Below are positions 25,515-32,926 of a stretch of 64,000 nucleotides of DNA, piece by piece. Position 1 is the stretch's first letter. Each line of letters opens with the position of its first letter. This stretch comes from Escherichia sp. E4742 (GTDB lineage: Bacteria; Pseudomonadota; Gammaproteobacteria; Enterobacterales; Enterobacteriaceae). Below the pieces are notes generated by a model that had not been told where the DNA came from, did no database searches, and was given only the letters and a program-made list of their open reading frames with translations. The stretch spans positions 4,898,001 to 4,962,000 of the forward strand of contig NZ_CP040443.1 of NCBI RefSeq assembly GCF_005843885.1, in the 5' to 3' direction. A program made the translations under genes and the position numbers.

Positions 25515-25536
25515 TTTACGGATCTTCATCACATAA
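25515..25536. promoter_or_regulatory. Probable CRP site upstream of manX
   Basis: ACGGA-TCTTCA-TCACA matches the CRP pattern TGTGA-N6-TCACA perfectly in its right half and partly in its left. It lies about 150 bases before manX, and manXYZ is a known CRP-dependent operon. Confidence 0.55.
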
Positions 25537-25538
25537 AA

Positions 25539-25563
25539 TATTTTTTTCGATATCTAAAATAAA
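25539..25563. promoter_or_regulatory. Possible Mlc operator upstream of manX
   Basis: A TATTTTTTT half and an AAAATAAA half flank CGATATCT. This resembles the AT-rich palindromic Mlc consensus. Mlc represses manXYZ in K-12. The assignment is by inspection and has moderate reliability. Confidence 0.4.
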
Positions 25564-25680
25564 TCGCGAGGCACAGGGGGTTTCTGGTTGTAGCCCTTAT
25601 CTGAATCGATTCGATTGTGGACGACGATTCAAAAATACATCTGGCACGTTGAGATGTTAACAATAATAAGGAGGTAGCAA

Positions 25681-26652
25681 GTGACCATTGCTATTGTTAT
25701 AGGCACACATGGTTGGGCTGCAGAGCAGTTGCTTAAAACGGCAGAGATGCTGTTAGGCGAGCAGGAAAACGTTGGCTGGATCGATTTTGTTCCTGGCGAA
25801 AATGCCGAAACGCTAATCGAAAAGTACAACGCTCAGTTGGCAAAACTCGACACCACTAAAGGCGTGCTGTTTCTCGTTGATACATGGGGAGGCAGTCCGT
25901 TCAATGCTGCCAGCCGCATTGTCGTCGACAAAGAGCATTATGAAGTGATCGCAGGCGTTAACATTCCAATGTTAGTGGAAACGTTAATGGCTCGTGATGA
26001 TGACCCAAGCTTTGACGAACTGGTAGCACTGGCCGTAGAAACAGGCCGCGAAGGTGTGAAAGCACTGAAAGCGAAACCAGTTGAAAAAGCAGCGCCCGCC
26101 CCCGCCGCAGCGGCACCGAAAGCGGCTCCTGCTCCGGCAAAACCGATGGGACCAAACGACTACATGGTAATTGGCCTCGCGCGTATCGACGATCGTTTGA
26201 TTCACGGTCAGGTTGCTACCCGCTGGACCAAAGAAACTAATGTCTCCCGTATCATCGTAGTTAGTGACGAAGTGGCTGCGGATACCGTTCGTAAGACACT
26301 GCTCACCCAGGTTGCACCTCCCGGCGTAACAGCGCATGTAGTTGATGTCGCCAAAATGATTCGCGTCTACAACAACCCGAAATATGCGGGCGAACGCGTG
26401 ATGCTGTTATTTACCAACCCGACAGATGTTGAGCGTCTCGTTGAAGGCGGCGTGAAAATCACCTCAGTCAACGTCGGTGGTATGGCATTCCGTCAGGGCA
26501 AAACTCAGGTGAATAACGCGGTTTCGGTTGATGAAAAAGATATCGAAGCATTCAAGAAACTGAATGCGCGCGGCATCGAGCTGGAAGTCCGTAAGGTTTC
26601 CACCGACCAGAAACTGAAAATGATGGATCTGATCAGCAAAATCGATAAGTAA
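25681..26652 (+). CDS. manX: ManX, mannose PTS IIAB component
   Basis: ManX relays phosphate from HPr to incoming mannose, glucose, glucosamine and related sugars. The 323 residues comprise a IIA domain with the phosphohistidine in IGTHGWAAEQ (His10), a flexible Ala-Pro linker around residues 133-157, and a IIB domain with the second phosphohistidine in RIDDRLIHGQVATRW. Translation starts at GTG (25681) behind a strong AAGGAGG. It heads the manXYZ operon, and likely CRP and Mlc sites lie upstream. Confidence 0.96.
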   Translation: MTIAIVIGTHGWAAEQLLKTAEMLLGEQENVGWIDFVPGENAETLIEKYNAQLAKLDTTKGVLFLVDTWGGSPFNAASRIVVDKEHYEVIAGVNIPMLVETLMARDDDPSFDELVALAVETGREGVKALKAKPVEKAAPAPAAAAPKAAPAPAKPMGPNDYMVIGLARIDDRLIHGQVATRWTKETNVSRIIVVSDEVAADTVRKTLLTQVAPPGVTAHVVDVAKMIRVYNNPKYAGERVMLLFTNPTDVERLVEGGVKITSVNVGGMAFRQGKTQVNNAVSVDEKDIEAFKKLNARGIELEVRKVSTDQKLKMMDLISKIDK

Positions 26653-26714
26653 CGTATTGTGTTGATTATCACTCAGTTTTCACACTTAAGTCTTACGTAA
26701 ACAGGAGAAGTACA

Positions 26715-27515
26715 ATGGAGATTACCACTCTTCAAATTGTGCTGGTATTTATCGTAGCCTGTATCGCAGGTATGGGATCAATCCTCGATGAATTTCAGTT
26801 TCACCGTCCGCTAATCGCGTGTACCCTGGTGGGTATCGTTCTTGGGGATATGAAAACCGGTATTATTATCGGTGGTACCCTGGAAATGATCGCGCTGGGC
26901 TGGATGAACATCGGTGCCGCTGTTGCACCTGACGCCGCCCTGGCTTCTATTATTTCTACCATTCTGGTTATTGCTGGTCATCAGAGCATCGGTGCCGGTA
27001 TCGCGCTGGCAATTCCGCTGGCAGCAGCAGGCCAGGTGCTGACCATTATCGTTCGTACTATTACCGTTGCTTTCCAGCACGCTGCGGATAAGGCGGCTGA
27101 TAACGGCAACCTGACGGCGATTTCCTGGATCCATGTTTCCTCTCTGTTCCTGCAGGCAATGCGTGTGGCTATTCCGGCCGTTATCGTTGCGCTTTCTGTT
27201 GGTACCAGCGAAGTTCAAAACATGCTGAACGCCATTCCGGAAGTGGTGACCAATGGTCTGAACATTGCCGGTGGCATGATCGTGGTTGTTGGTTATGCGA
27301 TGGTTATCAACATGATGCGTGCTGGCTACCTGATGCCGTTCTTCTACCTCGGCTTCGTAACCGCAGCATTCACCAACTTTAACCTGGTTGCTCTGGGTGT
27401 CATCGGTACCGTTATGGCGGTGCTCTACATTCAGCTGAGCCCGAAATATAACCGTGTCGCCGGTGCGCCAGTTCAGGCTGCTGGTAACAACGATCTCGAC
27501 AACGAACTGGACTAA
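26715..27515 (+). CDS. manY: ManY, mannose PTS IIC component
   Basis: ManY is one of the two membrane components of the mannose permease. The 266-residue protein is strongly hydrophobic, beginning MEITTLQIVLVFIVACIAG. It carries the IIC-Man segments MIALGWMNIGAAVAPDAAL and GAGIALAIPLAAAGQVLTI. It lies 62 bases after manX and ends close to manZ. It also serves as an entry gate for lambda DNA and some bacteriocins in E. coli (established for K-12). Preceded by AGGAG. Confidence 0.95.
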   Translation: MEITTLQIVLVFIVACIAGMGSILDEFQFHRPLIACTLVGIVLGDMKTGIIIGGTLEMIALGWMNIGAAVAPDAALASIISTILVIAGHQSIGAGIALAIPLAAAGQVLTIIVRTITVAFQHAADKAADNGNLTAISWIHVSSLFLQAMRVAIPAVIVALSVGTSEVQNMLNAIPEVVTNGLNIAGGMIVVVGYAMVINMMRAGYLMPFFYLGFVTAAFTNFNLVALGVIGTVMAVLYIQLSPKYNRVAGAPVQAAGNNDLDNELD

Positions 27516-27527
27516 CAGGTGAGCGAA

Positions 27528-28379
27528 ATGGTTGATACAACTCAAACTACCACTGAGAAAAAACTCACTAAGAGTGATATTCGTGGCGTCTTCCTGCGTT
27601 CTAACCTCTTCCAGGGTTCATGGAACTTCGAGCGTATGCAGGCGCTGGGCTTCTGCTTCTCTATGGTGCCGGCGATTCGTCGCCTCTACCCAGAAAACAA
27701 CGATGCCCGTAAACAGGCGATTAAACGTCACCTCGAATTCTTTAACACCCAACCGTTCGTGGCGGCGCCAATTCTGGGCGTAACCCTGGCGCTGGAAGAA
27801 CAGCGTGCTAACGGTGCAGAGATCGACGATGGCGCAATCAACGGTATCAAAGTAGGTCTGATGGGTCCGCTGGCAGGTGTAGGCGACCCAATCTTCTGGG
27901 GTACGGTACGTCCGGTATTCGCAGCGCTGGGCGCCGGTATCGCGATGAGCGGCAGCCTGTTAGGTCCGTTGCTGTTCTTTATCCTGTTTAACCTGGTACG
28001 TCTGGCAACGCGTTACTACGGCGTAGCATATGGTTACTCCAAGGGCATCGATATCGTTAAAGATATGGGCGGCGGCTTCCTGCAAAAACTGACGGAAGGG
28101 GCGTCTATTCTCGGCCTGTTTGTCATGGGGGCATTGGTTAACAAGTGGACGCATGTCAACATCCCGCTGGTGGTTTCGACCATTACCGGGCAGGATGGAC
28201 AGACCCGTGTCACCACAGTGCAAACCATTCTTGACCAGTTAATGCCAGGCCTGGTACCACTGCTGCTGACCTTTGCTTGTATGTGGCTGCTGCGCAAAAA
28301 AGTGAACCCGCTGTGGATCATCGTTGGCTTCTTCGTCATTGGTATCGCTGGTTACGCTTGCGGCCTGCTGGGACTGTAA
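27528..28379 (+). CDS. manZ: ManZ, mannose PTS IID component
   Basis: ManZ pairs with ManY to form the sugar channel of the mannose PTS. The 283-residue IID protein includes the signature GIKVGLMGPLAGVGDPIFWGTVRP and a hydrophobic C-terminus (WIIVGFFVIGIAGYACGLLGL). I place the start at ATG 27528, with AGGTGA before it; a GTG three codons upstream is an alternative. A short stretch around residues 216-227 differs from the K-12 protein as I remember it. A strong terminator follows. Confidence 0.94.
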   Translation: MVDTTQTTTEKKLTKSDIRGVFLRSNLFQGSWNFERMQALGFCFSMVPAIRRLYPENNDARKQAIKRHLEFFNTQPFVAAPILGVTLALEEQRANGAEIDDGAINGIKVGLMGPLAGVGDPIFWGTVRPVFAALGAGIAMSGSLLGPLLFFILFNLVRLATRYYGVAYGYSKGIDIVKDMGGGFLQKLTEGASILGLFVMGALVNKWTHVNIPLVVSTITGQDGQTRVTTVQTILDQLMPGLVPLLLTFACMWLLRKKVNPLWIIVGFFVIGIAGYACGLLGL

Positions 28380-28395
28380 GACTGTTGTACACTAC

Positions 28396-28420
28396 CGGGG
28401 CCTTTTGGCCCCGTTTTTTT
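28396..28420 (+). terminator. Rho-independent terminator of manXYZ
   Basis: CGGGGCC and GGCCCCG form a stem with loop TTTT and are followed by seven T. It is 17 bases after the manZ stop. Confidence 0.92.
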
Positions 28421-28433
28421 ATCTGGAGGATTA

Positions 28434-28892
28434 ATGACAATCACGGACCTGGTACTGATTCTTTTCATCGCCGCACTCCTGGCCTTCGCGATCTACGATC
28501 AGTTCATCATGCCCCGCCGCAACGGCCCCACCCTGCTGGCAATTCCTTTGCTCCGGCGTGGTCGCATCGATAGCGTTATCTTCGTCGGATTGATTGTCAT
28601 TCTTATCTATAACAACGTCACGAATCATGGCGCGCTAATAACGACATGGTTATTAAGTGCACTGGCTCTGATGGGTTTTTATATATTCTGGATCCGCGTT
28701 CCGAAGATCATCTTTAAACAGAAAGGTTTTTTCTTCGCCAATGTCTGGATTGAATATAGCCGAATCAAAGCGATGAACTTATCGGAAGATGGTGTCCTGG
28801 TTATGCAATTAGAACAGCGTCGGTTGTTAATCCGCGTTCGAAATATCGACGATCTGGAAAAAATTTATAAACTTCTTGTTTCGACTCAATAG
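28434..28892 (+). CDS. yobD: YobD, DUF986 inner membrane protein
   Basis: The 152-residue protein has three hydrophobic segments ([34 protein letters not shown] and [17 protein letters not shown]) followed by a soluble C-terminal part ending [19 protein letters not shown]. This is the UPF0266/DUF986 family of unknown function. It lies between the manXYZ terminator and the mntP control region. TGGAGG precedes the ATG. An MntR-type palindrome begins eight bases after its stop. Confidence 0.9.
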
Positions 28893-28900
28893 GTTATATC

Positions 28901-28920
28901 TTTAGCCAAAGCTATGTTAA
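28901..28920. promoter_or_regulatory. MntR box 1 upstream of mntP
   Basis: Read on the minus strand this is TTAACATAGCTTTGGCTAAA, matching the MntR pattern AACATAGC-N4-GCTATGTT with two mismatches in one arm. It lies just after yobD. MntR is the manganese-responsive regulator that activates mntP in E. coli. Confidence 0.65.
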
Positions 28921-28938
28921 GTGTATTTTTAATAACCA

Positions 28939-28960
28939 GACATAGCTTAGGCTATATTAT
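28939..28960. promoter_or_regulatory. MntR box 2 upstream of mntP
   Basis: The core GACATAGC-TTAG-GCTATATT is a good inverted repeat of the MntR type. It lies 38 bases after box 1, close to four helical turns. The TATATT end could overlap a promoter element. Confidence 0.65.
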
Positions 28961-29011
28961 TTCTTCGATCATTTGTTATTTATTTTAACGTTTCATTTAT
29001 ATATAAATCTA

Positions 29012-29030
29012 AATGAAAATCGTTATCAAT
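29012..29030. promoter_or_regulatory. Possible Fur box upstream of mntP
   Basis: AATGAAAATCGTTATCAAT resembles the 19-bp Fur consensus GATAATGATAATCATTATC in both halves. It lies between MntR box 2 and the riboswitch. This is motif recognition only. Confidence 0.45.
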
Positions 29031-29084
29031 GAAGTAATGAAATAATATATTCCAACAGTTGTTTTATATTCTCAAAATATGTTA

Positions 29085-29210
29085 AGGTTGCGCCCTCATT
29101 TGGGGAGTAGCCGATTTCCAGACTCCGGAAATGTACGTGTCAACATACTCGTTGCAAAACGTGGCACGTACGGACTGAACATTTTCAGTCAGGCGAGACC
29201 ATATGCACAT
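29085..29210 (+). ncRNA. yybP-ykoY manganese riboswitch in the mntP leader
   Basis: The leader contains TTTGGGGAGTAGCCG near 29099 and closes with CAGGCGAGACCAT near 29190-29202, the two conserved strands of the yybP-ykoY aptamer. Between them is a variable hairpin (ACGTGTCAAC to GTGGCACGTAC). The aptamer binds manganese(II) and raises translation of the downstream exporter gene; mntP is an established target in E. coli. The exact RNA ends are estimated. Confidence 0.88.
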
Positions 29211-29308
29211 CAATCGCTATGCCTGCATGGGCGCGTCTTGTCGTTCATGTGTGCATGTTTGCGGGGGGCGAAGATGTGTTTTATGGATACCCCGGTCAGG
29301 ACGTTGTC

Positions 29309-29875
29309 ATGAATATCACTGCTACTGTTCTTCTTGCGTTTGGTATGTCGATGGATGCATTTGCTGCATCAATCGGTAAAGGCGCCACCCTCCATAAACC
29401 GAAATTTTCTGAAGCGTTGCGAACCGGCCTTATTTTTGGTGCCGTCGAAACCCTGACGCCGCTGATCGGCTGGGGTATGGGCATGTTAGCCAGCCGCTTT
29501 GTCCTCGAATGGAACCACTGGATTGCGTTTGTGCTGCTGATATTCCTCGGCGGTCGAATGATTATTGAGGGTTTTCGTGGCGCAGATGATGAAGATGAAG
29601 AACCGCGCCGTCGACACGGTTTCTGGCTACTGGTAACCACCGCGATTGCCACCAGCCTGGATGCCATGGCTGTGGGTGTTGGTCTTGCCTTCCTGCAGGT
29701 CAACATTATCGCGACCGCATTGGCCATTGGTTGTGCAACCTTGATTATGTCGACATTAGGGATGATGGTTGGTCGCTTTATCGGCTCAATTATTGGGAAA
29801 AAAGCGGAAATTCTCGGCGGGCTGGTACTGATCGGCATCGGCGTCCAGATCCTCTGGACGCACTACCACGGTTAA
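29309..29875 (+). CDS. mntP: MntP, manganese efflux pump
   Basis: MntP exports excess manganese(II). The 188-residue membrane protein has six hydrophobic segments. Acidic residues in FGMSMDAFAASIGKGATL and ATSLDAMAVGVGLAFL occupy the internally repeated DxxxxS-type motifs of the family. The start at 29309 gives the family length; a longer open frame runs back into the riboswitch and is not expected to be translated. Control combines MntR boxes and a manganese riboswitch. The stop overlaps the end of convergent rlmA by four bases. Formerly yebN. Confidence 0.95.
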   Translation: MNITATVLLAFGMSMDAFAASIGKGATLHKPKFSEALRTGLIFGAVETLTPLIGWGMGMLASRFVLEWNHWIAFVLLIFLGGRMIIEGFRGADDEDEEPRRRHGFWLLVTTAIATSLDAMAVGVGLAFLQVNIIATALAIGCATLIMSTLGMMVGRFIGSIIGKKAEILGGLVLIGIGVQILWTHYHG

Positions 29876-30681
29876 TTTGTTCGCTGCCAGAGGTGAATAT
29901 TAAAATCCGTCTGGCAGTCGAATACTTCTTTTGCCGCCAACGTTTGCCAGACATCAGGCTTCGCACGCCAGGCAAACGGCGTCATCTGCAACAATGCAAC
30001 AGCTTCATCGCCGCGAAGACGCATCGGATACCGCAGTTCATCGCTCTGCTGTAATGCAAAACCTTCCAGTTGTTCAGTATGGGGGGCATGCAGAAGTACT
30101 TCGTCGTAAATCAGCCCTTTCAACTCCATTAAATGTCGTGGCCCTGGAGTAACGGTAATTACCCACCCTCCCGGTTTGACGACACGCGCTAACTCTTCTG
30201 CTTTGCATGGCGCGTAGATGCGAATAATGGCATCCATACTGGCATCGGCAAAAGGCAGACGGTGGCTGGAAGCGACACAAAAGGTAACCTGCTTATAGCG
30301 TTTCGCCGCAGCTTTAATTGCGACCTTAGAGACATCAAGACCAAAGGTTGTCACTACTGGCAAGGCATCGGCAAAAGCATGAGTGTAATACCCTTCCCCA
30401 CAGCCAATATCCAGTACCGCTGTTGCGTGCTCATTAAGACATCCACGCAATTGAGCGACTATCGCATCACGAAGCGGCTGGTAATGACCGGCATCTAAAA
30501 ACGCACGTCGCGCCTGCATCATTTCCGCGCTGTCTCCCGGATCGCGGGATCGCTTATATTGAACGGGCAGCAGATTGATATATCCCTCTTTCGCCATATC
30601 AAATTGATGCCGCTGCGGACAGATATAGCTATTTTTTTCAAGAGATAGAGGCTGGTGGCAAAGTGGACAGGAAAACGACAT
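29872..30681 (-). CDS. rlmA: RlmA, 23S rRNA m1G745 methyltransferase
   Basis: RlmA methylates N1 of G745 in helix 35 of 23S rRNA. The 269 residues start with a zinc-binding domain, whose ligands are in CPLCHQPLS and YICPQRHQF. A class I methyltransferase fold follows, with the SAM motif VLDIGCGEGYYTHAFAD. IRIYAPCKAEELARVVKPGGW is also typical. It is convergent with mntP, the last four bases overlapping. Formerly rrmA. Confidence 0.95.
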   Translation of the reverse strand: MSFSCPLCHQPLSLEKNSYICPQRHQFDMAKEGYINLLPVQYKRSRDPGDSAEMMQARRAFLDAGHYQPLRDAIVAQLRGCLNEHATAVLDIGCGEGYYTHAFADALPVVTTFGLDVSKVAIKAAAKRYKQVTFCVASSHRLPFADASMDAIIRIYAPCKAEELARVVKPGGWVITVTPGPRHLMELKGLIYDEVLLHAPHTEQLEGFALQQSDELRYPMRLRGDEAVALLQMTPFAWRAKPDVWQTLAAKEVFDCQTDFNIHLWQRTN

Positions 30682-30773
30682 GAAAACTCCGGCGGGACAC
30701 TAAATGCCGCAAGTGTAACGCGAATCGCGCTACGGGCAAATATTCGAAGGTCGTAAGCGAGCATTAAACAAAG

Positions 30774-30802
30774 TAAAAAGCCTCGGTTTTCGACGAGGCT
30801 TT
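30774..30802 (-). terminator. Terminator of cspC
   Basis: AAAGCCTCG and CGAGGCTTT form a 9-bp stem with a short loop; five T follow on the minus strand. It is about 46 bases past the cspC stop. Confidence 0.88.
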
Positions 30803-30847
30803 ATAGCGAGATTGAAGTGCGTTAACACTTCAGATCAGTGAATTCGA

Positions 30848-31057
30848 TCAGATAGCGGTTACGTTAACAGCTGCCGGACCTTTCTGGCCGTCCTGAATTT
30901 CGAACTCAACGTTCTGGCCTTCGGCCAGAGTTTTGAAGCCATTACCCTGGATAGCGGAGAAGTGTACGAACACATCTTTGCTACCATCAGCCGGAGTAAT
31001 GAAGCCAAAACCTTTAGACTCGTTGAACCACTTAACCTGACCTTTAATCTTTGCCAT
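30848..31057 (-). CDS. cspC: CspC, cold-shock-domain RNA-binding protein
   Basis: This 69-residue single-domain protein has both RNA-binding motifs, KGFGFITP (RNP1) and VFVHFSAI (RNP2). CspC is made at 37 C and acts as an RNA chaperone and antiterminator; it also stabilises rpoS messenger. AAGGAAT precedes the ATG. It is transcribed together with yobF, which lies directly upstream. Sequence intact. Confidence 0.96.
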
Positions 31058-31096
31058 TTGAAAAATTCCTTAGATTGTTTTCTTCGCCCGCAGGCA

Positions 31097-31213
31097 TTAC
31101 AGAGATAAAACTGACACATTACTGCTTGAGGCACTAATATAAGATTCGGCAGAGAAGCGGTATTCAACGACAACGTGTTTACTCAGGACTTCTTTACTGA
31201 AAATGCCACACAT
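31097..31213 (-). CDS. yobF: YobF, small DUF2527 protein, shortened at the C-terminus
   Basis: The frame starts MCGIFSKEVLSKHVVVEYRF and stops at TAA (31097-31099) after 38 residues. In K-12 as I recall, YobF has 47 residues and reads on as ...SMLCLRAKKTI. Here the codons after the stop still read CLRAKKTI to a second TAA at 31070-31072, so one TTA codon appears to have become TAA. The gene is upstream of cspC in the same transcript. K-12 YobF is a stress-induced small protein of unknown function. The missing tail is basic, so function could be affected. Confidence 0.8.
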   Translation of the reverse strand: MCGIFSKEVLSKHVVVEYRFSAESYISASSSNVSVLSL

Positions 31214-31878
31214 AAACAGAACTGTACCTCGTTTAACCCAAAGCTGTTATCACATACAACGTTAATTATGGCAAGCCATTTTTAAACATGTCTCGATCAG
31301 CTGCACAAATCTCGATGCGCCTTCCACTTTTTTTGCACATTTATGCAACGGAATGCGTGTCGATATATCGAGACACTTAAGCATACCAGTACAAACAGAT
31401 GCCTGAACTGATATGGTTTCTAACATAGTTCAATAAGTTCTAATCTTCCAGTTAAGAAATACAATTTAATTACACAATGTGTGTGATATCACTTTTTATA
31501 CTATGTAATGATAAAGTGTTATATAACTTTATCTCATAAAACAGTCAGTTAACAACATACACAGATGCAATGCCGATGCCATATTCAAAGCATGTTAATA
31601 ATGTAAAATAAGAAAAAATGATGAATGATAAAAAAATGAGAAGAGAAACGTTTCGCTTATAAACAATGATGTAATTAATCAATATTCCGATGCAAACATC
31701 CCAATCAGCAAGTACAAAAAATAACTTTTTCTGATATCAAAATAAATGAATAAATAACAGAGAAAATAATCAAAATCCAATAAAGGATTAATTTTAATCA
31801 ATTGCATCATTATAGTGCATGTAAGAATGATGAGATGAGTAACCCATCAACACAGGGTTACTCAAATTGCAGGAAGGA
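31214..31878. other. Long AT-rich intergenic region yobF-yebO
   Basis: No credible gene is visible. The left 100-200 bases should hold the yobF-cspC promoter and leader. Notable palindromes are TCGATATATCGA (31360-31371), GATAAAGT/ACTTTATC (31510-31533) and GAAACGTTTC near 31645. The segment from about 31430 to 31800 is very AT-rich and might be bound by H-NS. The yebO terminator lies at the right end. Confidence 0.5.
31837..31863 (-). terminator. Terminator-like hairpin after yebO
   Basis: GAGTAACCC and GGGTTACTC form a 9-bp stem with a nine-base loop, 15 bases past the yebO stop. The T tail on the minus strand is weak. Confidence 0.6.
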
Positions 31879-32166
31879 TTACCGTTCTGCTACCAGACGA
31901 ATAATATCTTCATCTTCACTCGTTTTTTGGTTCTCAGTAACCTTTTCATTGGCTTTTTCAGGTTCGTTAGCTTCGCACAAGCGGCGTAACAGTACATTCT
32001 GCCGTTTTTGCTGATCCAGCAATGCCTCAAGCAGTTCAATCTGTTCGTTAGTCCGGGAACTGGCACGGTTGATGAAAAACCACAAGATGAGCCCAATAAT
32101 AAGAACTACTACCGATACGACCAAAGACGCAATGTTCATCACGCCTGAATTTACAACTTCGTTCAT
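31879..32166 (-). CDS. yebO: YebO, small inner membrane protein
   Basis: The 95-residue protein has one transmembrane helix (IASLVVSVVVLIIGLILWFFI, residues 12-32), then a probable coiled coil (TNEQIELLEALLDQQKRQNVLL) and an acidic tail. It belongs to a small enterobacterial family of unknown function. In K-12 it lies near mgrB and the two are reported to be co-transcribed under PhoP control. The 74-base gap to mgrB here allows that. Confidence 0.9.
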   Translation of the reverse strand: MNEVVNSGVMNIASLVVSVVVLIIGLILWFFINRASSRTNEQIELLEALLDQQKRQNVLLRRLCEANEPEKANEKVTENQKTSEDEDIIRLVAER

Positions 32167-32240
32167 TTAACCACCTCTAAGTAGAGGCGCCATTTTACCA
32201 CTGCTACGCAGGAAGGAAATCTACTGATGAAAAAATGATA

Positions 32241-32384
32241 TCACCATGGGATGAACTGATTGATGGCACAAATTCCGCTGAAAAATTGCACATCCTGATC
32301 GCACATTATGTTGAATACCTGCATCCATAACAGCAAGAAAGCCAGCATAGCGGCAACCAGAACGACCCATCGAAACTTTTTCAC
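32241..32384 (-). CDS. mgrB: MgrB, PhoQ feedback inhibitor
   Basis: MgrB is a 47-residue inner membrane protein that binds the sensor kinase PhoQ and dampens PhoP activity. The start is GTG at 32384. A transmembrane helix is followed by a periplasmic part with Cys28 and Cys39 (MCDQDVQFFSGICAINQF), the disulfide pair needed for function, and the invariant IPW end. The transmembrane part differs from K-12 as I recall it (here Phe16 and Met21). A PhoP box lies upstream at 32435-32451. Confidence 0.92.
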   Translation of the reverse strand: MKKFRWVVLVAAMLAFLLLWMQVFNIMCDQDVQFFSGICAINQFIPW

Positions 32385-32434
32385 TCCAATCTCCGTTTAA
32401 CCTATCTTCTGCCTTTAAACTATCATGCGTTAGT

Positions 32435-32451
32435 TAAACAACGTCTAACCA
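32435..32451 (-). promoter_or_regulatory. PhoP box of mgrB
   Basis: On the minus strand the sequence is TGGTTA-GACGT-TGTTTA, the direct hexamer repeat with 5-bp spacing of the PhoP consensus. It lies 51 bases upstream of the mgrB start codon, with a TATGAT-like -10 candidate between. mgrB is a core PhoP target. Confidence 0.85.
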
Positions 32452-32540
32452 TGTCGATATTCGTGCTTTTTCGGAATGATACGCTTGCTTCAGTCCATAT
32501 TGCCGCTACGATTAAGCAAACAAAAAGAGAAGAGGTCGTA

Positions 32541-32780
32541 ATGCGATTCATCATTCGCACAATTATCTTGATAGCACTGGTATGGACAGGATTATTACTC
32601 AGCGGATATGGCGTTCTGATTGGAAGCAAGGAAAATGCTGCCGGATTAGGGCTGCAATGCACATATCTCACCGCCCGAAGCACAAGCACGGTGCAATATC
32701 TACATACTAAAAGTGGATTTTTGGGGATTACAGATTGCCCGCTGCTACGTAAAAGCAATATCGTCGTCGATAATGATTGA
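32541..32780 (+). CDS. yobH: YobH, small exported or membrane protein
   Basis: The product has 79 residues with an N-terminal hydrophobic segment (IILIALVWTGLLLSGYGVLIG) that acts as an anchor or signal, followed by a soluble part with two cysteines (LQCTYLT and TDCPLL). The function is unknown. The start at 32541 has AGAGG before it; the open frame upstream runs over the PhoP box and is not coding. It is divergent from mgrB. Confidence 0.87.
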   Translation: MRFIIRTIILIALVWTGLLLSGYGVLIGSKENAAGLGLQCTYLTARSTSTVQYLHTKSGFLGITDCPLLRKSNIVVDND

Positions 32781-32886
32781 TAGATAACGGTACAAATATC
32801 CACATCAAAACTAATGGATATAAAGTATTTTCATCTTCTGCTCGAACGATATCACTATTAACATTATTTAATCCACGCTGAATGAA

Positions 32887-32924
32887 GAACCTGTCTGAAT
32901 CTTATGCAGACAGGTTCTTATTTT
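32887..32924. terminator. Bidirectional terminator between yobH and kdgR
   Basis: GAACCTGTCTG and CAGACAGGTTC form a perfect 11-bp stem with a nine-base loop, followed by TTATTTT on the plus side. It lies three bases beyond the kdgR stop on the minus side. Confidence 0.85.
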
Positions 32925-32926
32925 AA

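Noticed and set aside
26811..27545. 244-codon open frame opposite manY
   Set aside because: The product is asparagine- and histidine-rich low-complexity sequence, as expected from the complement of a hydrophobic transporter gene.
29219..29308. Upstream extension of mntP into the leader
   Set aside because: It runs through riboswitch-associated RNA; the ATG at 29309 gives the known protein length.
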